The notes under the pieces are model-generated. The model was not told the origin of the DNA. It ran no database searches and saw only the letters and a program-made list of their open reading frames with translations. Shown here piece by piece: positions 25,454 through 34,519 of a DNA stretch of 64,000 nucleotides; the stretch's first letter is position 1; every line of letters starts with the position of its first letter. The DNA comes from Microbacterium pygmaeum (lineage in GTDB: Bacteria; Actinomycetota; Actinomycetes; Actinomycetales; Microbacteriaceae): assembly GCF_900100885.1 (NCBI RefSeq), contig NZ_LT629692.1:1674001-1738000 (forward strand), written 5' to 3'. The translations under genes were made by a program, and so were the position numbers.

Positions 25454-28248
25454 TTGTCGCGCGAGTAGTTCACCGTGATGGCCGCATTGCGGTTCACGGC
25501 GGACCCTGCACCGGGGCTCGTGCTGGTGGCCACACCCTGCGCCGTGGCGGCGGGATCGACGGTGCAGGTGCCCTGCTGGACGTTCCCGAAACCGGCGCCG
25601 CGCAGATCGTTCAACGCCTGAGCGAGCGGTTTGGTCGAGATGTCGGGGACGGTCGTCCCCTGGCCGTTGCTGGGACGGATCGTGACGGTGGTGCCACCTG
25701 CGACCTGACCGGCGCCCGGGTCCTGCGCGGCGATGAGGCCCTCCGCCTCCGGGGAGTCGATCGCCTCGCCGACGGCGACGTCGAAGCCGGCGTTCTCCAG
25801 CGTGCTGGTCGCCTGATCGATACCCATGCCGAGTACGTTCGGCAGGTTCGTGAGCCTGCGGGTCAGCAGGCTGGAATCGGGCTGCGCGAAGTCGTCACCA
25901 CCGTAGGCGGCATCCGCCGCGGCCTGGATGCGTGAGGCGATCTCGTAGCGCAGCTGGGACATCTGCGTGCCGTCGTAGTAGCGGTTGAAGATATCGCCTT
26001 CGCCGATCGAGTTGCCGACCCAGGCAGCGGTCGCGACCTTCGTGCTCGACTCGATCAGCCAGGTCTGCTTGGCTTCGTGGGTGCCGGTCTTGCCGAGCAG
26101 CGGAGTGCCGTCATAGGGGTTGCCCGCGGATCCGGTGCCGCCGCTGTTCATGACGCCCTGCAGCGCATAGGCCGCCGTCGCCGCGATGTTGGGCTCGATC
26201 ACCTGGTTGCATGTGGTGACCGGGATGTATTCGGGCCGGTCGACGCCGTCCGAGTCGGTGACGCGGTCGATCGACTTGGGTGTGCAGTAGATGCCGTTGT
26301 TGGCGACCGTCGCGTAGGCGCCAGCCATCGCCATCGGTGACACGTTGTTCGAGCCGATGACCGAGAACTGGTTGTCCATCGATACCGGTGACCCGTCGCC
26401 TCGCGTCACCCCCATCTTCGTCGCGACTTTCTGGATGTCGCACAGGTCGAGCTTCTCTGCCATCGCGAAGAAGCCGGAGTTGAGCGAGTCACGGGTAAAC
26501 TGCATCGGCGTGCCGACGTACCCGTTGCCGGAGAAGTTCCCGACCTTGGTGTTCTCCACGTTGACCCAGTCGCCGGTGCACGAGTTCGTCATGCGCTTGA
26601 AGACGCGGTTGACACCGTTGATCGTCTCGTTCACGGAGTGGCCCTTCTCGAGCCAGTCGACGAGGGTGAACAGCTTGAACGTCGATCCGGCCTCGAAGCC
26701 CCCGGAGTTGCCGAACTTCTGGTCGGCGGCGTAGACGAGCGACGAGTAGTTCGGATCCCCCGATAGGGCGGCATCCTCGCTGAATTTCGTGTTCTGGGCG
26801 ATCGACAAGACCCGACCGGTCGCTGCCTCGATGCTCACGGACGCCGCTCCGAACTTGCCGGTGTTGCCGTCGACCATGCCCTCCACAGATGTGGGGGCCC
26901 ATTCGGCCATCGCGGCGTCGGCCTGCCACTGGATCCGGTAGTCGAGGGTGGTGTAGATGTTCAAGCCACCGCGCTGCAGTGTCCGGTAACGGTCGTCCGA
27001 CGTTTCTCCGAAGGCGGGATCGCTGAGGATGGTGTTCTTCACGTACTGGCAGAAGTACGCCACGCCACCGGCTGCCGCACACCCCGTCGTGGGCGCAGTG
27101 ATCACGGGCGAGATCGGCTCGATGACCGCGGCGGTGTACTGCTCCTCGGTGATCTTCCCGTCGTCGAGGAGACGGCTCAGCACGTAGAGCTGTCGACCCT
27201 TCGTAGAGGTGTAGCCGTCCGCAGCCGCCACGTACTGCTCCTGCGTGATCGTGCCGGCATTCAGCAGTGTGTCCAGAGCGGCGAGCTGGCCCGGTCGCAC
27301 ATCGTCGATCAGGCCGTCGGGAGCTTTGTTGTAGCCGATGCCGTCTTCGTCATAGATCGAACCCTCCGGCTGATCGATGCGGTAGGTGTTCGGGTTCTGT
27401 ACGATGCCGGCCAGTGTCGCCGCCTGTCCCAGCGTCAGCGATGCAGCGGAGGTGTTGAAGTAGTAGTGAGCTGCGGCGTCGATGCCGTACGTCCGTCCGC
27501 CGAAGTTGGCGATGTTGAGGTACCCCAGGAGGATGTCGTTCTTGGAGTACTTCTGCTCGAGCGCGATCGCGTACCGCATCTCCTGCAGCTTGCGTTCGAT
27601 GCCGTCGTTGCCGGAGGCCGTGGTCGCCTCCGACCAGCAGCTGGCCAGCACCTCGTCGGTCTTGGCGATGACCTCGTCCGCGGTCGGGGCGACCACGGGC
27701 TGACCCGAATCCGCCGCGACCTTCTCCGCCGCGTCGTTCAGCTCCTTCTGCGCGTCGGTGTTGGCGTTCGCCTCGCACCGCTGGATCAGGATGTTCTTCA
27801 CGTACTGCTGGCTGATCGAGGAACCGCCCTGGGTCTCGCCGCCGCCGCGCAGGTTCTGCAGCAGGGCGCGCGAGGTGCCGATCAGGTCGACGCCGCCGTG
27901 CTGGTAGAACCGGGGGTCCTCACTGGAGAGGATCGAGTCGTACATGACCGGTGCCACCTGATCGAAGACGACCGGCGAACGGTTCTGGTCGTAGAACGAC
28001 GTGATCTCGATGTCGGTGCCGTCGTTCGGATTCTTCGCGTACAGCGTCGTCGGGAGCATCAGTTTGTCGATGTCCAGCACGCTCGGAAGGTTGTCGAACA
28101 TCGTGATGGCGCTGGAGGCCGCCGCGCCGGAAAGGGCAATCGCGGGCGTGACGGTGGCGGTGATGAGAAGACCGGCGACCGCGCTCAGACCGACCAGGCC
28201 GAGCAGACCACCGGCCACACCGGTAGCCGTCCGTTTCGTATCAGGCAT
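25444..28248 (-). CDS. Class A penicillin-binding protein with PASTA domains
   Basis: Bifunctional peptidoglycan synthase (glycosyltransferase and transpeptidase), 934 residues. Order: short cytoplasmic part, membrane helix (GLSAVAGLLITATVTP), glycosyltransferase domain with SSEDPRFYQHGGVDLIG and QGGSSISQQYVKN, transpeptidase with AGSTFKLFTLVDW (SxxK) and LGKTGTHEAKQ (KTG), then two C-terminal PASTA repeats beginning NVLGMGIDQATSTL and TVPDISTKPLAQAL. ATG 28248 is 8 bases from a minus-strand TACGAT -10 box (28261-28256), supporting it over a longer frame. It heads an operon with the metallophosphoesterase. Confidence 0.94.
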   Translation of the reverse strand: MPDTKRTATGVAGGLLGLVGLSAVAGLLITATVTPAIALSGAAASSAITMFDNLPSVLDIDKLMLPTTLYAKNPNDGTDIEITSFYDQNRSPVVFDQVAPVMYDSILSSEDPRFYQHGGVDLIGTSRALLQNLRGGGETQGGSSISQQYVKNILIQRCEANANTDAQKELNDAAEKVAADSGQPVVAPTADEVIAKTDEVLASCWSEATTASGNDGIERKLQEMRYAIALEQKYSKNDILLGYLNIANFGGRTYGIDAAAHYYFNTSAASLTLGQAATLAGIVQNPNTYRIDQPEGSIYDEDGIGYNKAPDGLIDDVRPGQLAALDTLLNAGTITQEQYVAAADGYTSTKGRQLYVLSRLLDDGKITEEQYTAAVIEPISPVITAPTTGCAAAGGVAYFCQYVKNTILSDPAFGETSDDRYRTLQRGGLNIYTTLDYRIQWQADAAMAEWAPTSVEGMVDGNTGKFGAASVSIEAATGRVLSIAQNTKFSEDAALSGDPNYSSLVYAADQKFGNSGGFEAGSTFKLFTLVDWLEKGHSVNETINGVNRVFKRMTNSCTGDWVNVENTKVGNFSGNGYVGTPMQFTRDSLNSGFFAMAEKLDLCDIQKVATKMGVTRGDGSPVSMDNQFSVIGSNNVSPMAMAGAYATVANNGIYCTPKSIDRVTDSDGVDRPEYIPVTTCNQVIEPNIAATAAYALQGVMNSGGTGSAGNPYDGTPLLGKTGTHEAKQTWLIESSTKVATAAWVGNSIGEGDIFNRYYDGTQMSQLRYEIASRIQAAADAAYGGDDFAQPDSSLLTRRLTNLPNVLGMGIDQATSTLENAGFDVAVGEAIDSPEAEGLIAAQDPGAGQVAGGTTVTIRPSNGQGTTVPDISTKPLAQALNDLRGAGFGNVQQGTCTVDPAATAQGVATSTSPGAGSAVNRNAAITVNYSRDKCP

Positions 28249-28345
28249 AGGCTTGATCGTAAGCCAGCTACCTGGGGGAACCCTTGACGGACCCACCCCT
28301 TCGGCGTGCTCGCTCCGCCACCGCCCGCGACTTTCCGGAGACCCG

Positions 28346-28561
28346 ATGACGACGTGGGAGTACCTCACCACCCCGCTGCTGATCCACAACACCGCTGCGA
28401 TCCTGAACAACTGGGGCAAGCAGGGTTGGGAGCTCGTCCAGATCGTTCCCGGACCGGAGGGTGGGCTGGTGGCCTATCTGAAGCGTCCGACGGGTGGCGG
28501 CGATGCCAACACCGGGCTGGATGCTGCGGCCCAAGCCGCCGCCCAGTTCGAGGGGAACTGA
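28346..28561 (+). CDS. Small DUF4177-like protein
   Basis: 71-residue soluble protein with WEYLTTPLLIHNT and ILNNWGKQGWELVQI, resembling the DUF4177 pattern 'WEY...LN..G..GWELV'; the C-terminal tail is Ala/Gly-rich. The ATG at 28346 is divergent from the PBP gene; the coding frame has one base pair between its stop and the RidA start, so they form an operon. Function unknown. Confidence 0.75.
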   Translation: MTTWEYLTTPLLIHNTAAILNNWGKQGWELVQIVPGPEGGLVAYLKRPTGGGDANTGLDAAAQAAAQFEGN

Positions 28562-28562
28562 G

Positions 28563-29030
28563 ATGACCGTTTCACAGCAGCTGGCCGCACTCGGCATCGA
28601 CCTGCCGTCGGTGGTGCCACCGGTCGCCGCGTACATCCCGGCGAAGACGCAGGGTGATGTCGTCTACACCTCAGGCCAGCTGCCGATGGTCGCAGGCTCC
28701 ATGCCGGCGACCGGCAAGGTCGGCGACGGGCCTGCGCTGGTGCCGGCAGCCGACGCCAAGGGGTACGCACGGCAGTGCGCGCTGAATGCCATCGCTGCGG
28801 CTGCAGCCGCCGTCGGAGGCGTGGACCGCTTGACCGGTGTCGTCAAGGTCGTCGGCTTCGTGGCATCCGATCCCGCCTTCACCGGCCAGCCGGGCGTCAT
28901 CAACGGCGCGAGCGAGGTGCTGGGCGAGATCTTCGGCGACGAAGGGCGCCATGCGCGCTCCGCGGTGGGCGTGACCGCGCTGCCGCTGGACAGCCCCGTC
29001 GAGGTCGAAGTCGTCTTCAGCTTCGCCTAG
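28563..29030 (+). CDS. RidA-family protein (YjgF/YER057c/UK114)
   Basis: 155-residue RidA-fold protein. This family hydrolyses reactive enamine/imine intermediates from amino-acid metabolism. It has VVYTSGQLPMVAG and a conserved Arg in the segment RHARSAVGVTALPLDSPVEVE. It is longer than canonical RidA (about 130), matching the YjgH-like actinobacterial subgroup. ATG 28563 follows the DUF4177-like stop directly. Its TAG overlaps the stop of acs on the other strand (29027-29030). Confidence 0.87.
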   Translation: MTVSQQLAALGIDLPSVVPPVAAYIPAKTQGDVVYTSGQLPMVAGSMPATGKVGDGPALVPAADAKGYARQCALNAIAAAAAAVGGVDRLTGVVKVVGFVASDPAFTGQPGVINGASEVLGEIFGDEGRHARSAVGVTALPLDSPVEVEVVFSFA

Positions 29031-30997
29031 CGCACCTGCGCGCTGATCACCGACATCACGGCGGTGTCGGCCAGCGTCGTCGTATCGCCGACCTCACGCC
29101 CTTCGGCCACATCGCGCAGCAGTCGCCGCATGATCTTGCCGGAGCGCGTCTTGGGCAGCTCCTCGACGATGTACACGTCACGCGGTCGGGCGATGGGTCC
29201 GATCTGCTCGCCGACCCAGGCGCGCAGCGACTGCGCCAGGCCGTCGGGGGAGTGCGCGGCAAGATAGCTCTGCTTGATGATGACGAACGCGGCGACTGCC
29301 TGTCCGGTCGTCTCATCCGACGCCCCGACCACGGCCGCCTCGGCGACCGCCTCGTTTCCCACCAGGGCCGATTCGATCTCGGTGGTCGACAGGCGGTGGC
29401 CGGAGACGTTCATCACGTCGTCGACGCGGCCGAGGAGCCAGACGTCGCCGTCCTCGTCGAGCCTCGCCCCGTCGCCGGCGAAGTAGTACCCCTGTTCGGC
29501 GAACTTGTCCCAGTACGTCTCCTTGTACCGCTCCGGGTCGCCCCAGATACCGCGCAGCATGCTCGGCCATGGTTCGGTGATGACCAGCAGGCCGCCGTTG
29601 CCGTCTCCGACCGGCGCGCCGTTCTCATCGACCACGTCGACCGAGATCCCGGGCAGCGGCACCTGGGCGCTGCCGGGCTTGGTCTCGGTGACGCCGGGGA
29701 GTGCGGAGATCATGATCGCGCCGGTCTCGGTCTGCCACCAGGTGTCAACGATGGGTGTCGTGGTGGCGCCGATGATCTCGCGGTACCACATCCACGCCTC
29801 GGGGTTGATGGGCTCACCGACCGAACCGAGGAGGCGCAGCGATGAGAGATCGAACTTCGCGGGGATGGCGCGACCGATCTTCATGAACGAGCGGATCGCC
29901 GTCGGCGCGGTGTAGAGGATGGTCACGCCGTACTTCTCCACGATCTCCCACCACCGTCCTGGGTGCGGCGTATCGGGCGTGCCCTCGTAGAGCACCTGTG
30001 TGGCGCCGTTGGCGAGCGGACCGTACGTGACGTAGGTGTGGCCGGTGATCCAACCGATGTCCGCGGTGCACCAGAAGATGTCCGTCTCCGGGTGTATGTC
30101 GTGGACGTTGCGGTTGGTGAAGGTCGCCTGCGTCAGGTATCCGCCCGAGGTGTGCAGGATGCCTTTCGGCTTGCCGGTGGTGCCCGACGTGTAGAGGATG
30201 AACAGCGGGTTCTCGGACGGGAACGGCTGCGCGGTGTGGTTTGCGGATGCTGCCGGGACGACATCGTGCCACCACACGTCCCGCTCGTCGTTCCACTCCA
30301 CCTCGTTGCCGCCGCGCCGGACGACCAGGACGTGTTCGACGCTCTCCTGCACGCCGGATCCGTTCCGGTCGGCCAAGGCCATGTCCACGGCCGGCTTCAA
30401 TGGCGAGACCTTTCCCTTCCGATAGCCGCCGTCCGCGGTGATGACGAGCTTCGCGCCCGCGTCGTCGATGCGCGAGCGAAGACCGTCGGCCGAGAAGCCG
30501 CCGAACACGACGGAGTGGATGGCGCCGATCCGGGCGACGGCAAGCATCGCGGCGATCGCCTCGGGGATCATCGGGAGATAGATCGCCACGCGGTCGCCTT
30601 GACCGATGCCGAGGCCTTCGAGCACGTTCGCGAGGCGCTTGACCTCGTCGGTCAGCTCCGCGTAGGTGACGCGGCGCTCGTCGCCCTGCTCGCCCTCCCA
30701 GAGCAGTGCGACCCGGTCGCCGTTCCCGGCCTCGACGTGACGGTCCAGGCAGTTGTAGGCGACGTTCAGCTCACCGTCGCCGAACCAGGTGGCGAACGGG
30801 GGGTTGGTCCAATCCAGCACCTCGGTGAAGGGCGTGTGCCAGTGCAGCAGCTCGCGGGCCTGCTCGCCCCAGAATGCGACACGGTCCTGCGAAGCCTTCT
30901 CGTACAGCTCCGCGGTGCCGACCGCATCCGCGGCGAACGCCCCGTCAGGAGCGAAGCGACGGTCTTCGTTGAGGAGGTGATCGATCTGGCTGCTCAT
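29027..30997 (-). CDS. acs: Acetyl-CoA synthetase
   Basis: AMP-forming ligase making acetyl-CoA from acetate, ATP and CoA; high-affinity counterpart of AckA-Pta. The 656-residue length is canonical. Motifs: FILYTSGTTGKPKGILHT (nucleotide loop), DVWLLGRVDDVMNVSGHR, and PKTRSGKIMRR whose Lys is the known acetylation site. ATG 30997 has AAGGAG 8 bases upstream. A minus-strand TAGATT -10 box at 31068-31063 predicts a leader of about 59 bases. The stop overlaps that of the convergent RidA gene. Confidence 0.97.
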   Translation of the reverse strand: MSSQIDHLLNEDRRFAPDGAFAADAVGTAELYEKASQDRVAFWGEQARELLHWHTPFTEVLDWTNPPFATWFGDGELNVAYNCLDRHVEAGNGDRVALLWEGEQGDERRVTYAELTDEVKRLANVLEGLGIGQGDRVAIYLPMIPEAIAAMLAVARIGAIHSVVFGGFSADGLRSRIDDAGAKLVITADGGYRKGKVSPLKPAVDMALADRNGSGVQESVEHVLVVRRGGNEVEWNDERDVWWHDVVPAASANHTAQPFPSENPLFILYTSGTTGKPKGILHTSGGYLTQATFTNRNVHDIHPETDIFWCTADIGWITGHTYVTYGPLANGATQVLYEGTPDTPHPGRWWEIVEKYGVTILYTAPTAIRSFMKIGRAIPAKFDLSSLRLLGSVGEPINPEAWMWYREIIGATTTPIVDTWWQTETGAIMISALPGVTETKPGSAQVPLPGISVDVVDENGAPVGDGNGGLLVITEPWPSMLRGIWGDPERYKETYWDKFAEQGYYFAGDGARLDEDGDVWLLGRVDDVMNVSGHRLSTTEIESALVGNEAVAEAAVVGASDETTGQAVAAFVIIKQSYLAAHSPDGLAQSLRAWVGEQIGPIARPRDVYIVEELPKTRSGKIMRRLLRDVAEGREVGDTTTLADTAVMSVISAQVR

Positions 30998-31174
30998 GTG
31001 CTCGCTCCTTCGCGGGCCGATCTCTGCGCGGCGCGTCGGATGACGGCTGCAACGGCGGGGTCAATCTATCTCCCGTGACGAGCGCGACACTACCGCCGGA
31101 AGTGGGTGACCGACTGTTCCGGACAGGTTCGTCCGGACCGTGAGCGATATATCGGTTGGGAGGGTCCGATTTGT

Positions 31175-31203
31175 TTGGACGCCTGCCCGAAGTTGCGTAT
31201 GCT
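31175..31203 (+). promoter_or_regulatory. Promoter of the 6C RNA
   Basis: TTGGAC (31175-31180), 17-base spacer, TATGCT (31198-31203): the best two-box sigma-70-type promoter I see in the window. Predicted transcription start near 31210. Confidence 0.75.
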
Positions 31204-31209
31204 CATCTC

Positions 31210-31314
31210 CGGCCGAACATTCGATTCTGGCATTGCGGCACCCGATCACCCCCCGAGTGTGGTGCCGCGCGTGGCGGCATCCCATTCCCCCCATGGGATG
31301 CCGCCCCTTTTCCT
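31210..31314 (+). ncRNA. 6C small RNA
   Basis: Two consecutive hairpins, each with six cytosines in the loop, the defining feature of the actinobacterial 6C RNA. Hairpin 1 is GCGGCACC (31235-31242) with GGTGCCGC (31261-31268), loop containing CCCCCC. Hairpin 2 is GGCGGCATCCCA (31273-31284) with TGGGATGCCGCC (31294-31305), loop containing CCCCCC, followed by CCTTTTCC and acting as the terminator. The strong promoter just upstream gives a transcript of about 105 bases. Position next to the tad locus is the same as in Mycobacterium tuberculosis. The stretch 30998-31416 otherwise holds the acs and tadA promoters. Confidence 0.92.
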
Positions 31315-31403
31315 TTCGGGCGGCCTCTTCCTCCCCAGGATCGCTCGCTGCGCCCGTCTGCACCGGTGGGCTCGCGCGGCAGTCGCGGGCGGATGCCGGG
31401 GCC

Positions 31404-31409
31404 TAGCGT
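31404..31409 (+). promoter_or_regulatory. -10 box of tadA
   Basis: TAGCGT ending 8 bases before ATG 31417, matching the leaderless spacing seen for many genes here and deciding the tadA start. Confidence 0.55.
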
Positions 31410-31416
31410 CGTCCGC

Positions 31417-32532
31417 ATGCCAGAGCCGTTCGTCGTCCAGCGTTCCGAGACGCCTCGGACGAACGAGCCCGGGGTCGTGATCGCTCCGGTGCCGCGTGCG
31501 ACGGGGGAGACGCCGTTCATCGTGACCTGCCGGCTGCCGCCCGGCGAAGCGGCTCAGCCGATGCCGCCGCACCAGGATCGATCTGCCATGCAGCGGCATC
31601 CGGTTCTCGAACCGCTCCTTCCTTATCTGGATGACCCTGAGGTCACAGATCTCTTCGTCAACGGGGCGAGCGGGCTCTACGTCGACCGCGGAAGGGGCGC
31701 CGTCCCGGTGTCCGGCTGGCTCGCGCAGGAGTCGGACGTGCGCGAGCTGGCGGTGGCACTGATCGGGCTCGGCGGGCGGCACATCGACGACGCGAACCCG
31801 TGCGTGGATGTCCGATTGGATGACGGGACCCGTGTCCACGCGGTGCTGCCGCCGGTCTCCGCCGAAGGCACCGTGATCTCCGTGCGGGTCCCGCGGATGG
31901 ATTTCCCGGATCTGTCCGAGCTGGAGCGACGCGGCATGTTCGACGCCACGCTTCGCGCGCGGCTGGAGGATGCCGTCGCCGGTCGGACGAACCTGTTGAT
32001 CAGCGGCGCGGCCGGTGCAGGCAAGACGACGCTGCTGGCGGGCCTGCTGGCCTGCGCGCCGCACACCGAGCGGATCGTGACGATCGAGGACGTCGCCGAG
32101 CTCCGGATCCGCCATCCCCACCATGTGCGTCTGGAGGCGCGGCAGGCCAACCTCGAGGGCGCCGGCGCCATAGGCCTCCCGCGACTCGTTCGCGAAGCGC
32201 TGCGGATGCGGCCCGACCGTCTCGTGGTCGGGGAGTGCCGAGGCGAGGAGGTGCGCGAACTGCTCGGCGCCCTCAACACCGGCCACGACGGTGGAGCCGG
32301 CACGCTGCATGCAAACGGACTGCACGATGTCCCCGCGCGGCTCGAGGCGCTCGGGTCGCTGGCGGGACTGGACGACCATGCCCTCGCCCGTCAGACCTCG
32401 AGCGCGATCGGGCTCGTTCTGCACGTCGGTCGCGGCCCGGACGGCGTTCGGCGCATCACCGGCGCAGGGCGTCCCGTCGTCGCGCCGACCGGGCGCCTGG
32501 GAATCGAGGAGCTGCCGTGGGCCGCGGCGTGA
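31417..32532 (+). CDS. tadA: Type IV pilus (tad) assembly ATPase
   Basis: Secretion ATPase of the VirB11/CpaF family powering Flp/tad pilus assembly at the inner membrane. The 371-residue product has the N-terminal domain HPVLEPLLPYLDDPEVTD, Walker A SGAAGAGKTTLLAGLL, the Asp/His box TIEDVAELRIRHPHHV and Walker B region MRPDRLVVGECRGEE. ATG 31417 is preferred because of a -10 box 8 bases before; ATGs at 31561 and 31591 are alternatives and a longer upstream frame runs through the 6C RNA. The next gene overlaps its end by 16 bases. Confidence 0.9.
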   Translation: MPEPFVVQRSETPRTNEPGVVIAPVPRATGETPFIVTCRLPPGEAAQPMPPHQDRSAMQRHPVLEPLLPYLDDPEVTDLFVNGASGLYVDRGRGAVPVSGWLAQESDVRELAVALIGLGGRHIDDANPCVDVRLDDGTRVHAVLPPVSAEGTVISVRVPRMDFPDLSELERRGMFDATLRARLEDAVAGRTNLLISGAAGAGKTTLLAGLLACAPHTERIVTIEDVAELRIRHPHHVRLEARQANLEGAGAIGLPRLVREALRMRPDRLVVGECRGEEVRELLGALNTGHDGGAGTLHANGLHDVPARLEALGSLAGLDDHALARQTSSAIGLVLHVGRGPDGVRRITGAGRPVVAPTGRLGIEELPWAAA

Positions 32533-33497
32533 CGGCGGAGCCGGCCGCGGCCGCGGAGTGCGTTCTGCGGCTGGCGGTGCTGCTGCAGGCGGGCGTTGCT
32601 CCGGCGCGGGCGTGGTCGCATCTGGCTGCGGCGGGGGATATCGCGGCGGGCCGCGTGGTCGAGTCGATAGAGGCGGGGACGCCGCTCTCCGCAGCCATCG
32701 CGGACGCCGCCGGGTCGCCGCAGACCGATCGCCGAGCGCGGGGTGCCCCGAGGACGCGCGACGCACATCGCGCCTGGCGCGAGATCGCCGCGGCATGGGA
32801 GGTCGCGACCCACGTGGGCGCGCCGCTGGCCGAGAGCCTGCGCGGGCTCGCCGCGACGCTGCGCGATGTGCAGGAGGCCGCCGACGACGTCCGGGTCGCC
32901 CTCGCCGAACCGGCAGCCACCGCCCGGCTCATGGGCTGGCTCCCGCTCGTCGCGGTCGTCCTCGGCATCGCGCTCGGGTTCGACACCATCGGCACACTCG
33001 TCGCGAACCCGATCGGCTGGGTGTGCTCGGCCGCGGGCGCGGTTCTCATCGTGGCAGGGCAGCGGTGGAACGCCGCGCTGGTGCGTCGAGCGCGCGCTGA
33101 GGCCGGCATGCCGGGCCTGGACACCGAACTGCTTGCGATCGCGCTGAGTGGCGGGGTCTCGATCGAGCGGGCGCAGGCCATCGTCCGCGCCGCGCTCGAG
33201 GCGACCAGGGCGTCCGACGCCGACCTGCCGCAGGACGATGCCACTGCTCGGCGCGAAGACGGCGCCGAGGACATCCTGACGCTGTCGCGCACCGCAGGGG
33301 TGCCCGCCGTCGAGCTGCTCCGCGCGGCCGCCGCCCTCGCTCGCCACCGTGCCCGGGTGGATGGCCGCCTGCGCGCCGCCAAGCTGTCTTCGCGCCTGCT
33401 CCTGCCGCTGGGTGTCTGCACGCTGCCGGCGTTCCTGCTGCTCGGCGTCGCCCCCATGCTGCTGAGCGTCATGACGGCGGTCCCGATCCAGCTCTGA
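32517..33497 (+). CDS. TadB-TadC fusion, type II secretion F-like membrane platform
   Basis: 326-residue inner-membrane platform protein of the tad system. The first half matches TadB's end (AWREIAAAWEVATHVGAPLAESL, then helices around WLPLVAVVLGIALGF and AGAVLIVAGQ); the second half resembles TadC (LDTELLAIALSGGVSIERAQ ... ILTLSRTAGVPAVELLRAAA, with a last helix LPAFLLLGVAPMLLSV). Thus both T2SSF modules are in one polypeptide. GTG 32517 has GAGGAG 6 bases upstream; GTG 32529 is an alternative. It overlaps tadA, so coupled translation is likely. Confidence 0.8.
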   Translation: MGRGVTAEPAAAAECVLRLAVLLQAGVAPARAWSHLAAAGDIAAGRVVESIEAGTPLSAAIADAAGSPQTDRRARGAPRTRDAHRAWREIAAAWEVATHVGAPLAESLRGLAATLRDVQEAADDVRVALAEPAATARLMGWLPLVAVVLGIALGFDTIGTLVANPIGWVCSAAGAVLIVAGQRWNAALVRRARAEAGMPGLDTELLAIALSGGVSIERAQAIVRAALEATRASDADLPQDDATARREDGAEDILTLSRTAGVPAVELLRAAAALARHRARVDGRLRAAKLSSRLLLPLGVCTLPAFLLLGVAPMLLSVMTAVPIQL

Positions 33498-33565
33498 CCC
33501 GCCGCACCCGGCTGCGCCCCCACACCTGTGCCCACACACCCGTGCCCTCTATGAAAGGAACACCG

Positions 33566-33760
33566 ATGTCACTCCCTCCCCTCACCGCGCGGCGAGCCGC
33601 GAACCTGTTCTCCGATGAGAGCGGTGCGGCCACCGCCGAATACGCGATCGCGACGATGGCTGCGGTCGCGTTCGCCGGCCTCCTGGTCGTCATCATGCGC
33701 AGCGACGAGGTGCGCGGCATCCTCACGGATCTGGTCCGCCGCGCCCTCACGGTCGCATGA
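33566..33760 (+). CDS. Flp pilin-like DUF4244 protein
   Basis: 64-residue pilin-like protein: short basic N-terminus, ESGAATAEYAIATM (Flp-type processing region with Glu/Tyr), then a hydrophobic segment AAVAFAGLLVVIM and a short amphipathic end. Likely the pilin subunit of the tad system. ATG 33566 has AAAGGA 6 bases upstream. It overlaps the next gene by 4 bases. Confidence 0.85.
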   Translation: MSLPPLTARRAANLFSDESGAATAEYAIATMAAVAFAGLLVVIMRSDEVRGILTDLVRRALTVA

Positions 33761-34098
33761 TCCGTCGCGGACTCGGCGACGATCGCGGTTCGGTGGTCGC
33801 CGAGTTCGCGATCGCGCTGCCGGCAGTGGCGCTGGTCCTGCTGCTGAGCGCCGGCGCACTCGGCGCATGCGCGCGACAGGTTCGGCTGCAGGATGGCGCG
33901 GCCGACGCCGCACGCCTCGCCGCGCGCGGCGAGGCGGATGCGCGCGTGCAGGGCGCCGTCACCGCGGCGGCCGCCGGGGCGGATGCGGTGATCTCGCACC
34001 GAGGTGATCTCGTGTGCGTCACGGCATCGACGGTCTCGGCCGGGATCGTGCCCATCGCGCTGAGCGCCACCAGCTGCGCGCTGGCAGGCGGGCTCTGA
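33757..34098 (+). CDS. TadE-like pseudopilin
   Basis: 113-residue TadE-family minor pilin with DDRGSVVAEFAIALPAVALVLLLSAG at its start (shown here as the parts DRGSVVAEFAIALP and VALVLLLSAGALGA), a Glu-containing prepilin-like motif followed by a membrane helix. The rest is Ala-rich with two cysteines. It starts inside the pilin-like gene (ATGA) and its last base is the first of the next gene (TGATG). Confidence 0.85.
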   Translation: MIRRGLGDDRGSVVAEFAIALPAVALVLLLSAGALGACARQVRLQDGAADAARLAARGEADARVQGAVTAAAAGADAVISHRGDLVCVTASTVSAGIVPIALSATSCALAGGL

Positions 34099-34415
34099 TG
34101 CCGGGGACGCTCCTGTCGGTCGGCGTCGTGTTCTGCGCCGCGACCCTCGCCGTCGGGTTCACCGCGGCCGGCGCGGCGGCGGTGGTCTCGCAGCGTCTCG
34201 CCGGCGCCGCCGACGCGGCAGCGCTGGCGGCGGCGGACGCGGCCTCCGGCGCGGTCGACGGCGTCCCGTGCGAGCGGGCGGCCGAGGTCGCCGCCGCCGG
34301 TGGCGCCGGCGTCTCGGCCTGTCAGATCGACGACCTGGTGGCCACCGTCACCGTGACCCTGCGGTTCGGCCCGATCACCGGCACCGCGTCGGCGCGAGCC
34401 GGCCCGCCGCCGTGA
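34098..34415 (+). CDS. TadE/TadG-like secretion-neighbourhood protein (Rv3655c type)
   Basis: 105-residue protein with an N-terminal helix LLSVGVVFCAATLAVGFTAAGAAA, followed by LAGAADAAALAAADAASG, typical of the actinobacterial 'helicase/secretion neighbourhood TadE-like' family. Two Cys (near PCERAAE and SACQIDD) may form a disulfide. ATG 34098 uses the TGATG overlap. It is the last gene of the tad operon; no ssd, prepilin peptidase or DEAD-box helicase is seen nearby. Confidence 0.8.
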   Translation: MPGTLLSVGVVFCAATLAVGFTAAGAAAVVSQRLAGAADAAALAAADAASGAVDGVPCERAAEVAAAGGAGVSACQIDDLVATVTVTLRFGPITGTASARAGPPP

Positions 34416-34519
34416 ATACCGCGCCCCGATGACTGCGATGCGAGTGGTCGCCGCGCTTGCTCACAGCGCTCGCATGCCGAGCGGTGTGTATGGTGTGCTT
34501 CGAAGAAAGGACGCCCCCG

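Noticed and set aside
31069..31086. GTGACGAGCGCGACAC upstream of acs as a CRP/GlxR site
   Set aside because: The two halves do not match the palindromic consensus well enough to call.
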